From: Bradyrhizobium stylosanthis
Lineage (GTDB): Bacteria > Pseudomonadota > Alphaproteobacteria > Rhizobiales > Xanthobacteraceae
Length of the DNA: 64,000 nt
Direction: 5' to 3'
Assembly (NCBI RefSeq): GCF_001641335.1
Contig: NZ_LVEM01000003.1
Span: forward strand, 1,284,043-1,348,042
A program made the translations under genes and the position numbers. The notes under the pieces were generated by a model. It did not search any database and had not been told where the DNA came from. It saw nothing but the letters and a program-made list of their open reading frames with translations. Shown piece after piece: positions 45,061 through 53,918 of this stretch. Within the stretch, counting starts at the first letter, position 1. Each line of letters begins with the position of its first letter.

Positions 45061-45540
45061 TCATCCTCCCGTTGGAGCGGATTGTGCGACCGCCCAGATG
45101 GGCGGTGAGGCCTGAGGCGGAATCGGTTGCCCTGCCGGTGGAGGCATGAATAGAAGGGACGGCCCGTCGATTGTAATGGTGCGCCCAGTCAGGCCGCCCG
45201 TGACAAGCGTCAGCCGGTAGCCATGGCGCGAGCCCGGAGCCAGCCACCAAGGGACGTGTCCGTGCCAGCGCAGCGCCCAGGGAGCCGGAAGGCCTGCGGC
45301 CGGCGGCGCGTTCCCGTCGAACGATACGCCCGTCAACCAAGCCATAGTCTGGACGTCGAGCGGCGTCAGGCTCCAGCGGACCAGCTGCCCCGGCCAGACA
45401 GGGCTGGTCAACTTAACGGTGCCAGAATCCTGTCCGCCGCAAAGACTATCGTCAAACAAGAAGACGTTGCCGTCGGCCGCATTGCCAAGTAGCAGGGCGA
45501 CGACATCGACGAAAACTCGAATATTAAGCGGTGTCATCAT
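45061..45540 (-). CDS. PixA/AidA-like protein, paralogue 1
   Basis: AGGAGG precedes two adjacent ATG codons (45540 and 45537); the longer frame from 45579 is unlikely. The product has 159 residues. It starts TPLNIRVFVDVVALLLGNAA, then DGNVFLFDDSLCGGQDSGTV, KLTSPVWPGQLVRWSLTPLD, HVPWWLAPGSRHGYRLTLVT and ITIDGPSLLFMPPP. The family order (VDVV, GNVxLxDD, PGQxVxW, YxLTL, DGPSL) is clear. It lacks signal and membrane segments. Its stop lies four bases before the next start. The ribosome-binding site of this gene is inside the end of the adenylating-enzyme gene. Confidence 0.76.
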   Translation of the reverse strand: MMTPLNIRVFVDVVALLLGNAADGNVFLFDDSLCGGQDSGTVKLTSPVWPGQLVRWSLTPLDVQTMAWLTGVSFDGNAPPAAGLPAPWALRWHGHVPWWLAPGSRHGYRLTLVTGGLTGRTITIDGPSLLFMPPPAGQPIPPQASPPIWAVAQSAPTGG

Positions 45541-45575
45541 TTGCCTCCTCCGGCGGCGGTTCCTGGTTACGGTTA

Positions 45576-47114
45576 TCAAACGCGGTCGACGACGAGGGGC
45601 ACCTTTCCGACTGCCGTCCGGACCAAGTCAGTCCCCGTTGGATCTACAAACCGGATGGCAAAGCTGTAGCCTGAGCTCCGCAGGCTCGCCTCATTCGCTT
45701 CGAGCGCGTTAAAGACGGACAGGGAGCGGACCAGCCCGGCGATGATCAACGGCGATGAGCCCTCCGGTGTAAGGCGTGCGGCGACGTGCGCCGAGAGGGA
45801 CACGGCTTCCAGCGTACCGAGCAACAAGTGGAACTGGCGCTTCGCGCGATCGATCTGAAACTGCATGTCAGTGGCGACACTGTCGATCTCCAGAACTTGT
45901 CGCCGGCGGAATTCGGCAATGATGGCCGCTAGGGCCTGGGACGCCGAATATTGCGTGTCGCCTATATGCATGAAATCGCCGCTGCGGCCGACATACTCAA
46001 ACTGCATGGCATTCAGACTGGCCGACCGCAGATCCGGGCGACGGATGACTCGGTCGCCCATTTTGTAGCGCAGTACCGGGGCCGCGTTACCGAACAGCCG
46101 GGTGACCACCAGTTCGCCTTCCTCCCCCACCGCCGCCCATTGTCCATCCGGCCTGACCACCTCCACTAGGTGCAGGCCGGGTACTGCCGTGAGGAGGGGG
46201 CTTTCCGGGTCGAGCTGCAGGCCGATGGTTTCCGCTTGGGTGGCCGCGAAGTAGCTCAGCACGATCAGGTTCGGATAGGCCCGCCTTAGATCCGCCCGCG
46301 CCTTGGGAGTCAGCACGCCACTGCCATAGAGGGCCACGCGGAAGCTGTGCCGCGCCTCGCGGGATAGGCCGTCAGCGAAGCTCGAGAGCAGTTTGATGCT
46401 TTGGGTAATGCCCATGATCGCCTTCGGCCCAGGATAGGACATCATCAGCTGGAAGACTTCACGGCTCATCGGCCCAGCGCCGATAAAGTTGACCCCGGGA
46501 ATCTTCTGAAGCACGCCGCCCACCATGGTGCCGCTGCTCCACATCTGATAGTCGGCAAGCGTGGTGGCCACCCATTTCGCTCCACCGCCAGCAAGATGGC
46601 GCGCCATAATGTGTCGGCCCATGAAATCCCCCGCCCAGCCGTATGTCTCCTGCAGCTCGCCTAGCGGATAGACAGTTTCCGATGGTTTGCCCGAGCTAGT
46701 GCCACCGCTCGCCACGACCTCAAAGCCACAGCGCTCGATGGGCACGACCATGCCCGGCCGCCTCCCCGTGAACATCTGATGGAAGTCTTCTTTTTCGGTC
46801 AGAGGCAGCGCGCGAAACCGGTCGAAACTGTCCACCGGACCGACGCCTACAGCATCATTGATGCGTCGGCGCCACAAGGGGTTGATGCGGGCGATAGAGA
46901 CGAGCTGCGACACCCTGCGCTGGACGATGACGGCTTGCGCTTCCAGGCTCATTTCATCGATCCGACAGCCGACATGAGCTTGCGCGGAAAGGAGTGTGGT
47001 CAGGAATGAGGGCAGATCTAGCACGTGATCCACAGTGCGCGGATTTAACATCGTGTCCGGCTGCGCCTTGTAGTCGAAGTTGTCTAGCGGGGAGGCGAAG
47101 TGGCCCATAGTCAT
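45576..47114 (-). CDS. PaaK-like adenylate-forming enzyme
   Basis: ATG 47114 overlaps the decarboxylase stop as ATGA, so translation is coupled. The 512-residue product resembles phenylacetate-CoA-ligase-type (COG1541) adenylating enzymes. The nucleotide loop VVASGGTSSGKPSETVYP is near 132. LYGSGVLTPKARADLRRAYP and YFAATQAETIG follow. VPGLHLVEVV and GEEGELVVTRLFGNAAPVLR lead to YKMGDRVIRRPDL in the hinge region, and a C-terminal subdomain follows. It would activate a carboxylic acid with ATP, perhaps as CoA ester or for transfer to an amine. The partner genes (amino acid decarboxylase upstream, four beta-sandwich proteins downstream) suggest a small biosynthetic locus. The substrate is not known. 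Confidence 0.85.
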   Translation of the reverse strand: MTMGHFASPLDNFDYKAQPDTMLNPRTVDHVLDLPSFLTTLLSAQAHVGCRIDEMSLEAQAVIVQRRVSQLVSIARINPLWRRRINDAVGVGPVDSFDRFRALPLTEKEDFHQMFTGRRPGMVVPIERCGFEVVASGGTSSGKPSETVYPLGELQETYGWAGDFMGRHIMARHLAGGGAKWVATTLADYQMWSSGTMVGGVLQKIPGVNFIGAGPMSREVFQLMMSYPGPKAIMGITQSIKLLSSFADGLSREARHSFRVALYGSGVLTPKARADLRRAYPNLIVLSYFAATQAETIGLQLDPESPLLTAVPGLHLVEVVRPDGQWAAVGEEGELVVTRLFGNAAPVLRYKMGDRVIRRPDLRSASLNAMQFEYVGRSGDFMHIGDTQYSASQALAAIIAEFRRRQVLEIDSVATDMQFQIDRAKRQFHLLLGTLEAVSLSAHVAARLTPEGSSPLIIAGLVRSLSVFNALEANEASLRSSGYSFAIRFVDPTGTDLVRTAVGKVPLVVDRV

Positions 47115-48673
47115 TCCTCAGGTTCGAGCCCAACGGGTAGGTCTTGGCCACCCTTTGTGGATTCGTTCTCAAGAATGTCGCCCGCATGGCGTCGGATTTC
47201 CGCCGCCATGCCGGCGATGTCGGACAGGCCGACCCTATCATTCATGAGAACGATGCGGAGCATCGTCTGTCCATTTAGATCGACCTTGGATAGGAGATAC
47301 CGCCCCGCAGCCCGTACGCGGTTGCGCAGCTCAAGTTGGAGGCTAGAGAGGCTATTACCGCTCAGACCCGGAGGCTGATGAACGAAGCAGAGGATATTGG
47401 ATTCAGGCTGGTAGGGTACGATGAAGTCCGGCTGATCGATGAAGTAATCGTACGCGGACCTGGTGATCTTCACTAACTGCTCCAACTTATCGGCGAAGGC
47501 TCGGCGACCATACAGCGACCAAGCCAGCCACAGGTTGAGGATTGACGGACGCTTTGTGCATTCGAAGTTCTTCACGCCGCTCTGTACGGCAGCCATCTCA
47601 TCTTCGAACGGGTCGAATACGTAACTGTCCTTCTGGGGGAAGGCGGTTTCCGCCAAGCCCTTCTCGCGATAGAACAGCAAGGTGCAAAGGGCCGGGACAA
47701 AAAGAGTTTTATGGGCATCCAGGCAGAAAGAATCCGCGAGCTCCAGTCCCGCAAGGCGTGGCCGCAGTTGGTCGGAAACCAGAAATGCGCCATTGTGAGC
47801 CGCATCCACATGGAGCCAAGCGCCGTGTCGCTTGGCTAAGGCAGCAAGCTCCGGCAACGGATCGTTAGCGCCAATCGCGGTCGTCCCGGCCGACGCAATC
47901 AGGCAAAAGACGTTCAAGCCCTGGACCATCGCCCCGTCTATGATCGCTCGCGCGCGTTCTGGGCAGATCTGCCGTTGTTTGTTCAGCGGCAGCCGTATCA
48001 CCTGATCCTGGCCGATCCCAATGATGCCGGCAATACGGGAGACCGAGAAATGCGCATCCTCACCAATGGCAATGGCTGGCCGGCTTGCGCAGCCAACCGC
48101 AAGTCCGCCGTTCCAGCTTCCCGAAATGCGCCGATTACGAGCTACTAATGCGGCAGTCATGTTAGCGAGCGAGGCCCCGGACGTCGTCACCATCTCGAAG
48201 CTGCCTTGCGGCCAGCCGATGAAACGGCCGAACACCTCTTCGATCAGCCGGTCCGCAATGTTGGCGAGCTGTCCCGCCTCGTAGTAGGAGGCCGGCTGGG
48301 GGGCCATGGCGGACACCATCTCAAAAACTGCGGTGACGGGCATCACCGAGCTGAACTGGCGGCCCATATATCCGCGGGAGTTCACCTTGATTCCTGTTTC
48401 CAGGTAAAGTTCGAGGATGTCGGCGAAGCGGCGCGCGTCGAAGCCCCCCAAATCAGCCTTCGTCATGAGACTGCGGGCCCTTGCCATCAGGTCGACTGGC
48501 CTTTGCAGCCGGACCCCTTCCACCTCGTCACGCGAGAGCATATTAGCGAGCCACTCGATAGCCTGATGAGCGGCTGCGCTGAACTCTCGGACCTTGAAAA
48601 CCGATTCTGTTTCGGTGGCGAACGTCTCGCGTTGATGCGAAGAACCTTCGTCAAGCACGCAAAGACTGTCCAT
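47111..48673 (-). CDS. PLP-dependent group II decarboxylase
   Basis: The 520-residue product has the fold-type-I pattern of aromatic-amino-acid/glutamate/diaminobutyrate decarboxylases. Features are NSRGYMGRQFSSVMPVTAVF, MVTTSGASLANMTAALVARN (cofactor phosphate binding), GEDAHFSVSRIAGIIGIG, ASAGTTAIGANDPLPELAAL, HVDAAHNGAFLVS and SFCLDAHKTLFVPALCTLLF with the PLP Lys near 321. GAGGGA lies nine bases upstream of the ATG. It is the first gene of the operon and overlaps the next by four bases. It most likely releases an amine and CO2 from an amino acid; a decarboxylative aldehyde synthase is an alternative. Substrate unresolved. Confidence 0.9.
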   Translation of the reverse strand: MDSLCVLDEGSSHQRETFATETESVFKVREFSAAAHQAIEWLANMLSRDEVEGVRLQRPVDLMARARSLMTKADLGGFDARRFADILELYLETGIKVNSRGYMGRQFSSVMPVTAVFEMVSAMAPQPASYYEAGQLANIADRLIEEVFGRFIGWPQGSFEMVTTSGASLANMTAALVARNRRISGSWNGGLAVGCASRPAIAIGEDAHFSVSRIAGIIGIGQDQVIRLPLNKQRQICPERARAIIDGAMVQGLNVFCLIASAGTTAIGANDPLPELAALAKRHGAWLHVDAAHNGAFLVSDQLRPRLAGLELADSFCLDAHKTLFVPALCTLLFYREKGLAETAFPQKDSYVFDPFEDEMAAVQSGVKNFECTKRPSILNLWLAWSLYGRRAFADKLEQLVKITRSAYDYFIDQPDFIVPYQPESNILCFVHQPPGLSGNSLSSLQLELRNRVRAAGRYLLSKVDLNGQTMLRIVLMNDRVGLSDIAGMAAEIRRHAGDILENESTKGGQDLPVGLEPEE

Positions 48674-49286
48674 ATCGTCGCGTCCCTCGAGGTTAATGAT
48701 CGCTGCCGACTCACCCGCGGTACAGGTCAGCCATCTTCTCGGGTCGGCGTGTTAGGCAGTGTGATTGAAAAGCGCTATGTGAGGGTTTCACTGGGGTGCA
48801 GCGTTGTCGCACACAGGCAGCAGCGCAAAGCAGAATGACCATCTTAAACATCGCGATTTCTTTCAAGTCGCTGCGTCTCATGTGATATTTCCAAACATCC
48901 AACAACGAGTGCAATGTAGGCGACATGGTGCTCGTTTGGTGAGCTCGTTTGGTGACCACTGAGCGTGCGACATTCCTGCCGGTCGAGTCACCTACCAGGA
49001 ATGGTTGGCATCCTAGGCAACGCCGGAACCGCCCTTGCCTGCGCGACACGAAATTTTTCGTATGTTGGTTCCTGACAGTTTTCACCCGCGACAACTTCGG
49101 CCTAGTCGGAGTGTCACTTATACAGGCGAAGGGGGATCAACCACGCCTGAGGTAGAGCGCTATCAAACCTGCTAAAGCACAGGCTCACTGCTCGCAGTTG
49201 CTTAAGACGAAGCAATTGACCCAAGTCAACACGGGCAACGCGGAGCTCAGAGATCATTCAGCATCGGATAAACAACGGAGACGATC
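48674..49286. other. Divergent intergenic region, 613 bp
   Basis: It separates the decarboxylase operon (leftward) from the coiled-coil gene (rightward), so promoters for both should lie here. I find no nod box or convincing tts box. A direct repeat of GAGCTCGTTTGGTGA-type sequence (TGGTGCTCGTTTGGTGAGCTCGTTTGGTGACC at 48926-48956, two copies of CTCGTTTGGTGA) could be an operator or a slippage product. Confidence 0.45.
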
Positions 49287-49901
49287 ATGCTAGAACAGAG
49301 CGGCTTGCACTTCTACCTGAACTGGGCCAAGGAGCGGATCGACGAGATGGATGCCGCACTAGGTTCGTTCGAGATCAGAGCCGGCAAGGCTAAGGCCGAG
49401 GCCGAGGCCGAGATCAAGGCCGACCGGATTGTCGCTGATCTGAGGAAATGCCGCGACAAATTCCAGGCGGAGCTCAAGGCGCAAGCGCAAGCTGGCGAAG
49501 CCACTTGGGCGCACACCAAGATGGATCTTGAAAGGCAATGGAACACCTTCGAGACGCAGATGAACGCCTACTTCGAAAACGCCGGCAAGCAGATCGATCA
49601 GCAGAAAGCCACGTTCAAGAACATAGCCGGGGCGCAAGCAAGGGCTTGGCACGAGGCCGCTGACAAGTTCCGTGAGGCGGCAGGCAAGGTGGCAGCATCT
49701 CACGCCGGCGAGTTCGAGGCCGGACTCGAGCAGATGAAGGCCGATGCGTCCACGGCGAACGCGCGTCTAGCGACGCTGAAGCAGGCGGGCGGCGAGTCTT
49801 GGGCGGTGCTGAGCGCCGCCTTGGCCGAATCCCGCAAGGCGTTCGATCAGGCCAACCAGGCGGTCTGGCATGCGTTAAAGGGCTCCGGCGGGAAGAGCTG
49901 A
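49287..49901 (+). CDS. Ala/Glu-rich helical coiled-coil protein
   Basis: ATG 49287 follows ACGGAGACG. The 204-residue product is nearly all alpha-helical, rich in Ala, Lys, Glu and Gln, with heptad-like runs (AGKAKAEAEAEIKADRIVAD, AQAQAGEATWAHTKMDLERQ, AWHEAADKFREAAGKVAASH). It has regularly placed Trp residues and no signal peptide or membrane helix. No named family is recognised. Phasins and other granule- or membrane-surface proteins look similar, but the phasin motif is not evident. It is divergently oriented from the decarboxylase operon. Reading frame and codon use are solid, so the gene is real although its function is open. Confidence 0.75.
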   Translation: MLEQSGLHFYLNWAKERIDEMDAALGSFEIRAGKAKAEAEAEIKADRIVADLRKCRDKFQAELKAQAQAGEATWAHTKMDLERQWNTFETQMNAYFENAGKQIDQQKATFKNIAGAQARAWHEAADKFREAAGKVAASHAGEFEAGLEQMKADASTANARLATLKQAGGESWAVLSAALAESRKAFDQANQAVWHALKGSGGKS

Positions 49902-49944
49902 AGGTTGTCGGGTCCGTAGCCGCCGCTTCAGCGGAGATCCAGTC

Positions 49945-50088
49945 TTAGAGTCTGGTCCCGCAAGAATAATAGGCCACCATCAGCGAGCCGTCGTTCAACA
50001 GGACGATTCCGTTCGCGATGAGTCCGACGTAAGGCGCGAGATTGGCGAAAGACGGGCCGGAACCACAGAAAGAGCACAGTGCGACCAT
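49945..50088 (-). pseudogene. trbE: TrbE (VirB4-type conjugation ATPase), N-terminal stub
   Basis: ATG 50088 opens FCGSGPSFANLAPYVGLIAN and IVLLNDGSLMVAYY, the characteristic start of TrbE proteins of rhizobial integrative elements. A TAA follows after only 47 residues, where the family should continue for about 800. The ATPase domain is absent. It sits directly downstream of a TrbD remnant, the usual order in trb clusters. Confidence 0.7.
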
Positions 50089-50103
50089 TGGAGCGGACCT
50101 TTG

Positions 50104-50358
50104 TTAGTGGCGCCAAGGCGTTGAGGTCGACCGGCAGTACGCGGAATGGCAGATGTGGCGGGCAACGACTCGCCGCATCTCAGGTCCGCTTTCGCCATCA
50201 TCTGTAGCGCCGCCACGACAACGATCCAGATCACGGCGCCCTGGATTGCCGCGTACGCGGCAAGCCCCGGTCAGTACCAGCTCGCGATCGGCGCCGAACA
50301 GAAGGTTCGGTTGCGACAGCGCGATGAATGCGGTTGCGTCTGAGATTGGCGCCGACAT
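50104..50358 (-). pseudogene. trbD: TrbD, frameshifted remnant
   Basis: In one frame the sequence gives FIALSQPNLLFGADRELVLT. In another it gives MIWIVVVAALQMMAKADLRC, and back in the first EMRRVVARHICHSAYCRSTS and TPWRH. In TrbD these three pieces follow each other in one chain (ligand-like N-terminus, membrane helix, MAKADPQMR, ARHIRYRAYYPARSTPWR). At least two frameshifts therefore break it. With the trbE stub it is the relic of a conjugation operon. Confidence 0.7.
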
Positions 50359-50789
50359 CAGCCACGACCAAGGTCACTTGTCATGTTCGTGATCGCCGGC
50401 GAGTGCCCGCCTCGCCGATCGAGGCACCGCTCGAAACGAACAAAGCCACGAACGATCTGCGTTGCCCCCGAGAAAGATGCCGGCGAAGAGCACGACGTAC
50501 ATGAGCGTCGCGCAAATCGTTGAGCTTGCCCCGGAAGCTCTGCATGCCGCCGGCAACAGCCACGCCACAAGTGTGATGATCCCGGTCACCGGGCGAGGCG
50601 GCGCTCAGTCGCGTGCGCGACGAACCAATCTGGGTTGGCGTTTGACATCGATATCCTCTCCACCCATCAAGATGGCGGCATTCTTGAGCCATGTACCAGC
50701 AATTGGCGCGCCAATGGGCCGCGGTTTGACGATAACGCAAAACGAAAAGATGGGGAGCTGACGCTGGAGAACGATTCCTAAGAAATGGC
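50359..50789. other. Unassigned remnants upstream of trbD
   Basis: Minus-strand pieces such as TGIITLVAWLLPAA and ATLMYVVLFAGIFLGGNADR are hydrophobic. They could derive from a further trb gene, for example trbC, but the match is too poor to name. Confidence 0.3.
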
Positions 50790-51052
50790 AGCACCGACTT
50801 TCGGCTCCGGGGGTTGGAGAACAAAGCCGATGCCTTTGCACGCCGATGCAAATTGTTGAATACTCGCGTTCGGTAACGCGTTTCGTGGGACGGGGTCCCC
50901 GGGTCAACATAGTCCATTCCGTATCGCAAAGTATTGTAGAACAGAATTGCGATCTTGCGGACCGTGACGGTCACGGCCTTGGCCTTGCGGATGCGCGCCG
51001 AGAGCCGTCTAAAAAAGGCGCCGAGCGCCCAGCGAAAGGTCTTCCCACGCAC
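50790..51052 (-). pseudogene. IS110-family transposase, C-terminal fragment
   Basis: The minus strand reads WALGAFFRRLSARIRKAKAV, TVTVRKIAILFYNTLRYGMD and YVDPGTPSHETRYRTRVFNN, then LHRRAKA. This is the conserved C-terminus of IS110-like transposases. The RuvC-like N-terminal catalytic domain is missing, and the sequence leaves the family after about 50800. Confidence 0.8.
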
Positions 51053-51135
51053 CTACCTGAATTGGTTGGCTGCCTAACCCAAGCATCGTGGACTAGGCTG
51101 GTCCTCAACCTTTTGCCAGATTCAGGAAGACGAGA

Positions 51136-51420
51136 ATGGCCAAACTCGCACGCATTCATTGCATCAATAAGACCAACAGGGTGAATCCACACGAGAGGAT
51201 TGAAAATGTCGGTGGCGTAGATTCAAACGGCAGTCATTGGAAGCAATCTGTCGGTCAAACAATCAAAGACATCGAAAGTGGCGAATGGGAGTTCTATGTC
51301 GAAGAAGACGGAATCATAGCCGGCTTGATCGTGGCCACACACGATGGACACAAGTACATCAAGACGACGGCGGACGACATTCAGCCCGACGATCTTCTTT
51401 CACTCGCTGAGTGTCCGTAA
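51136..51420 (+). CDS. DUF3892-domain protein
   Basis: ATG 51136 follows AGGAAGACGAGA. The 94-residue product fits the DUF3892 pattern from end to end: ARIHCINKTNRVNPHERIEN, VGGVDSNGSHWKQSVGQTIK, a short FYVEEDGIIAGLIVATHDGH strand pair, YIKTTADDIQPDDLLSLAEC and a final Pro. The family has no known function. Members are small and cytoplasmic and occur sporadically in mobile regions. It is intact amid relics, which argues for recent acquisition or a useful role. Confidence 0.88.
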   Translation: MAKLARIHCINKTNRVNPHERIENVGGVDSNGSHWKQSVGQTIKDIESGEWEFYVEEDGIIAGLIVATHDGHKYIKTTADDIQPDDLLSLAECP

Positions 51421-51751
51421 TTTTCGGCAACATCCAGGCCCGGCGCGAATGCGGTTTGCTTAAACGCCGCAGACGAATCGATATCCAATTCACAGGGCGT
51501 TATGCTTCGCTGTCACCTCCCCCTTGGACGCGCGCGCTCGCCAAGCGGTTCTGTCCCACGAGATACACGATTTGTGCAGGAGCACTCGACTAAGACATGA
51601 ACACTGAAGATGAGAAGAAGTCCCCAAGCACGCGAGGCGGCTCACGGCATGCCTCTCTACCCCAGCTAGGCGCAGATCGCTCGCGCGGTGCTGGGCGATC
51701 GAGCGAAGGATTGGAAGCGCATCGCCAAGTCCAACCATCCGGAGGGAATGA
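51421..51751. other. No gene recognised
   Basis: Short frames only; it leads into the decayed exported-protein gene. Confidence 0.35.
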
Positions 51752-52238
51752 CATGGGGCGAATGGAGCTGACAATCTTGCTGACCGGAATCTTGGCTGGG
51801 CCAGCCAACGCACATTGGCAATATACGAAAGGGGAATGAGTCCTGATCATGTTGCCGCCGCGTCTCACGGAGAGATGAAGAAGCGCGATGAGACGTGCGA
51901 TAAGCAAGGGACCGACACCGAAACCGCCCTAATGTTACGTCAAGTACCACACAGGGGAGTTCTCCTTCACAGCCTTCGCATTTTTTGGCAGTATCTCAAA
52001 ACGACTGGAATGTGTCGAGCTCCGCCTTGACAATGCTTCGAAAGCGTACCGATTGCTGGCGGAGATGAAAAGCAAGTACGGCGAACCGACTTCCCAGAAC
52101 AACACGCAGCTTTCAACTATCGTCAGCTGGCGTGGCGCTGGAGATTAATTGCATCTCATGATCCTCGGCGCCCAGTCGCCCAACCACGCAACCATTATCT
52201 ATCGTCCCCGTTTCACCAACTCGAATAAGGGGCTCTAG
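51752..52238 (+). pseudogene. Small exported protein of the WQYTKWGM type, frameshifted
   Basis: The start MGRMELTILLTGILAGPANA is a signal peptide, followed by HWQYTK, then a shift into GMSPDHVAAASHGEMKK. Another shift gives YVKYHTGEFSFTAFAFFGSI, CVELRLDNASKAYRLLAEMK, SKYGEPTSQNNTQLSTIVSW, a TAA after RGAGD, then LHLMILGAQSPNHATIIYRP and RFTNSNKGL. This segment order belongs to a small exported protein family I know from bradyrhizobia. At least two shifts and one stop make it non-functional. Confidence 0.7.
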
Positions 52239-52649
52239 CGGAACTTGAGCATGTGACCAGAGCTACCGTTATCCGACTCCTGTTTTCAATCGCCGTGACA
52301 GCCCTCGTGGTGATCGGCGCATTCACGGCTATTCGGTCCCTCGCAGGAAACTGATGGGGGAACGCCAAAGTCAGCGTAGAGGCGCCGTAGCCGGGCTCCT
52401 CAACGCCAAGAGGTTCTGTCCCGCGCCGACGCCCCCCTCTCGTCCTGGATAATAGCAGGAGCACCGCAAACCGAACCGGGGATAGCAGCCGCGCCACGAA
52501 TGGTAGTTATCCGAAATTTCTTCAACCTGACGATAGATCTAATATAACTATCGCGGCGATAATTGCATTCCGGAACCGTGGGAAGAGCGGAGAGAGCGTG
52601 AGTCTGCAGTGCCAGTGGGAGCTCAAGACTCTGGGAAGAGAGGGTTCAC

Positions 52650-52930
52650 CAATGGGAGGCAAAAGCGTTGTTCCCAGCGGACGATTGAAAGGCGGTCGGT
52701 GTGGCGAGATGTTCTTCTCTCAATTCCGCGCCACATCACCTCCGAGCCCTACGCGATCTCTCCGTTAGGGGCGTCGGCATTCAGCTTAATGGGCTCACGA
52801 TTCTGCCGACCGAGTCTTCGCTTTCCTTCGACGAGTTTCGCACCACCCACCCCTGTCGTCTCATCTGGCGACAAGGCCACTTCATTGGGGTGGAATTCCA
52901 ACCGGGGATTGCCGAGCACTTCAATGTGGT
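52650..52930 (+). pseudogene. PilZ-domain protein remnant
   Basis: Fragments TIERRSVWRDVLLSI and, in another frame, LRALRDLSVRGVGIQLNGLT, FDEFRTTHPCRLIWRQGHFI and GVEFQ follow the PilZ order. They carry an Arg-rich start, the D-S-x-x-G motif (DLSVRG) and the final IWRQ-x6-VEF strand. A frameshift separates the RxxxR part from DLSVRG. The original protein would have bound cyclic di-GMP. Confidence 0.65.
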
Positions 52931-53918
52931 GCACGCCTCTTGGCGCTTGCTCCCCTACAGCCGCGCGCTAGCGCGTGTACTGGATGAACGCTTGAACATC
53001 GGGCACGGCATTAGGGTCGCCGGTAAAGAAGCCATTCTGCGACGCATTGAAGGGGCCAGGATTTATAACGACGTTATGGTTCCATGTGGATGTGTTGGCG
53101 GTAGGATAGGACATCTGACGTGGCCGTTACCGTCCCAATGCAAGACAGTAGGGGCAGCGCGCATGGACACGGGAAATATGATCGACCCGTGCCCAGTACT
53201 GGCGCTGTCGCTCCGAGCGATTCTTCGCGTGGGGCACACGCTTCCGAAGGCTGATCAAAGACTACGAGCGATGCGCGCAGACCCTCGCCGACCTTAACCT
53301 CATCGCCTTCGTATGCATCATGCTCAAAAACGTCGCTAACCTCGCTGCTGGTCCTCAACAGCTTCTATTCCCCCTCGTTCGGCATAGTCGCACGTCATAT
53401 TTGCTCTCCGCGAATCGATTAGGCATTTCGGTCGCCGGAAACTCCACGTCCGCAATCTGGACCGCGACCTAATCGCGAACTAAAGATCGCGCCGCACGAC
53501 ATAGACGCTGGCGGACCGAGCGTTGCGAGATCCTGCGTCAGGTCCTGGCAACCGAAGCCTCCCCCGACGGCCTTGCGGCTGAGCTTCGGAAACTCAATGT
53601 CTCGCCCAAACAGACCAACCTCCGAGGTGCTAATGCACGAAGGCTGGGATGAGAGGGGGGCGATCGACAAATACTGCCGGCGGTCGATTGCCTGGTCAAC
53701 GATCGTGGTCCTCTGCCCGCCTTCTACGATGTCGGCTGCCACTATTGCAAAAGCGACCTTGTTTGAAATTCGGGGCCGTCGCGGGCGACGTAGGCCCGGA
53801 GGCCTACAGATTCTAGTAGGTGACCAGTGCGACGTTCTTCGGGCGGAATCTCTGCGCACGCTGGCACTACCCAGTCAGCGACATTAAGCGCAACAAGGTC
53901 TTAAGGAAGGCCAAAGTG
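52931..53918. other. About 1 kb without a supported gene
   Basis: An open frame from the PilZ remnant continues to 53297 without motifs. Frames on both strands at 53419-53887 look protein-like in parts but cannot be placed. The right end has AAGGAAGG before the next gene. Confidence 0.35.

Noticed and set aside
49287..49901. Calling the coiled-coil protein a phasin
   Set aside because: Composition and length are similar, but the conserved phasin segment is not seen.
50381..51052. 223-codon minus-strand frame as one protein
   Set aside because: Only its first about 85 residues match IS110. The rest runs through unrelated DNA in the wrong frame.
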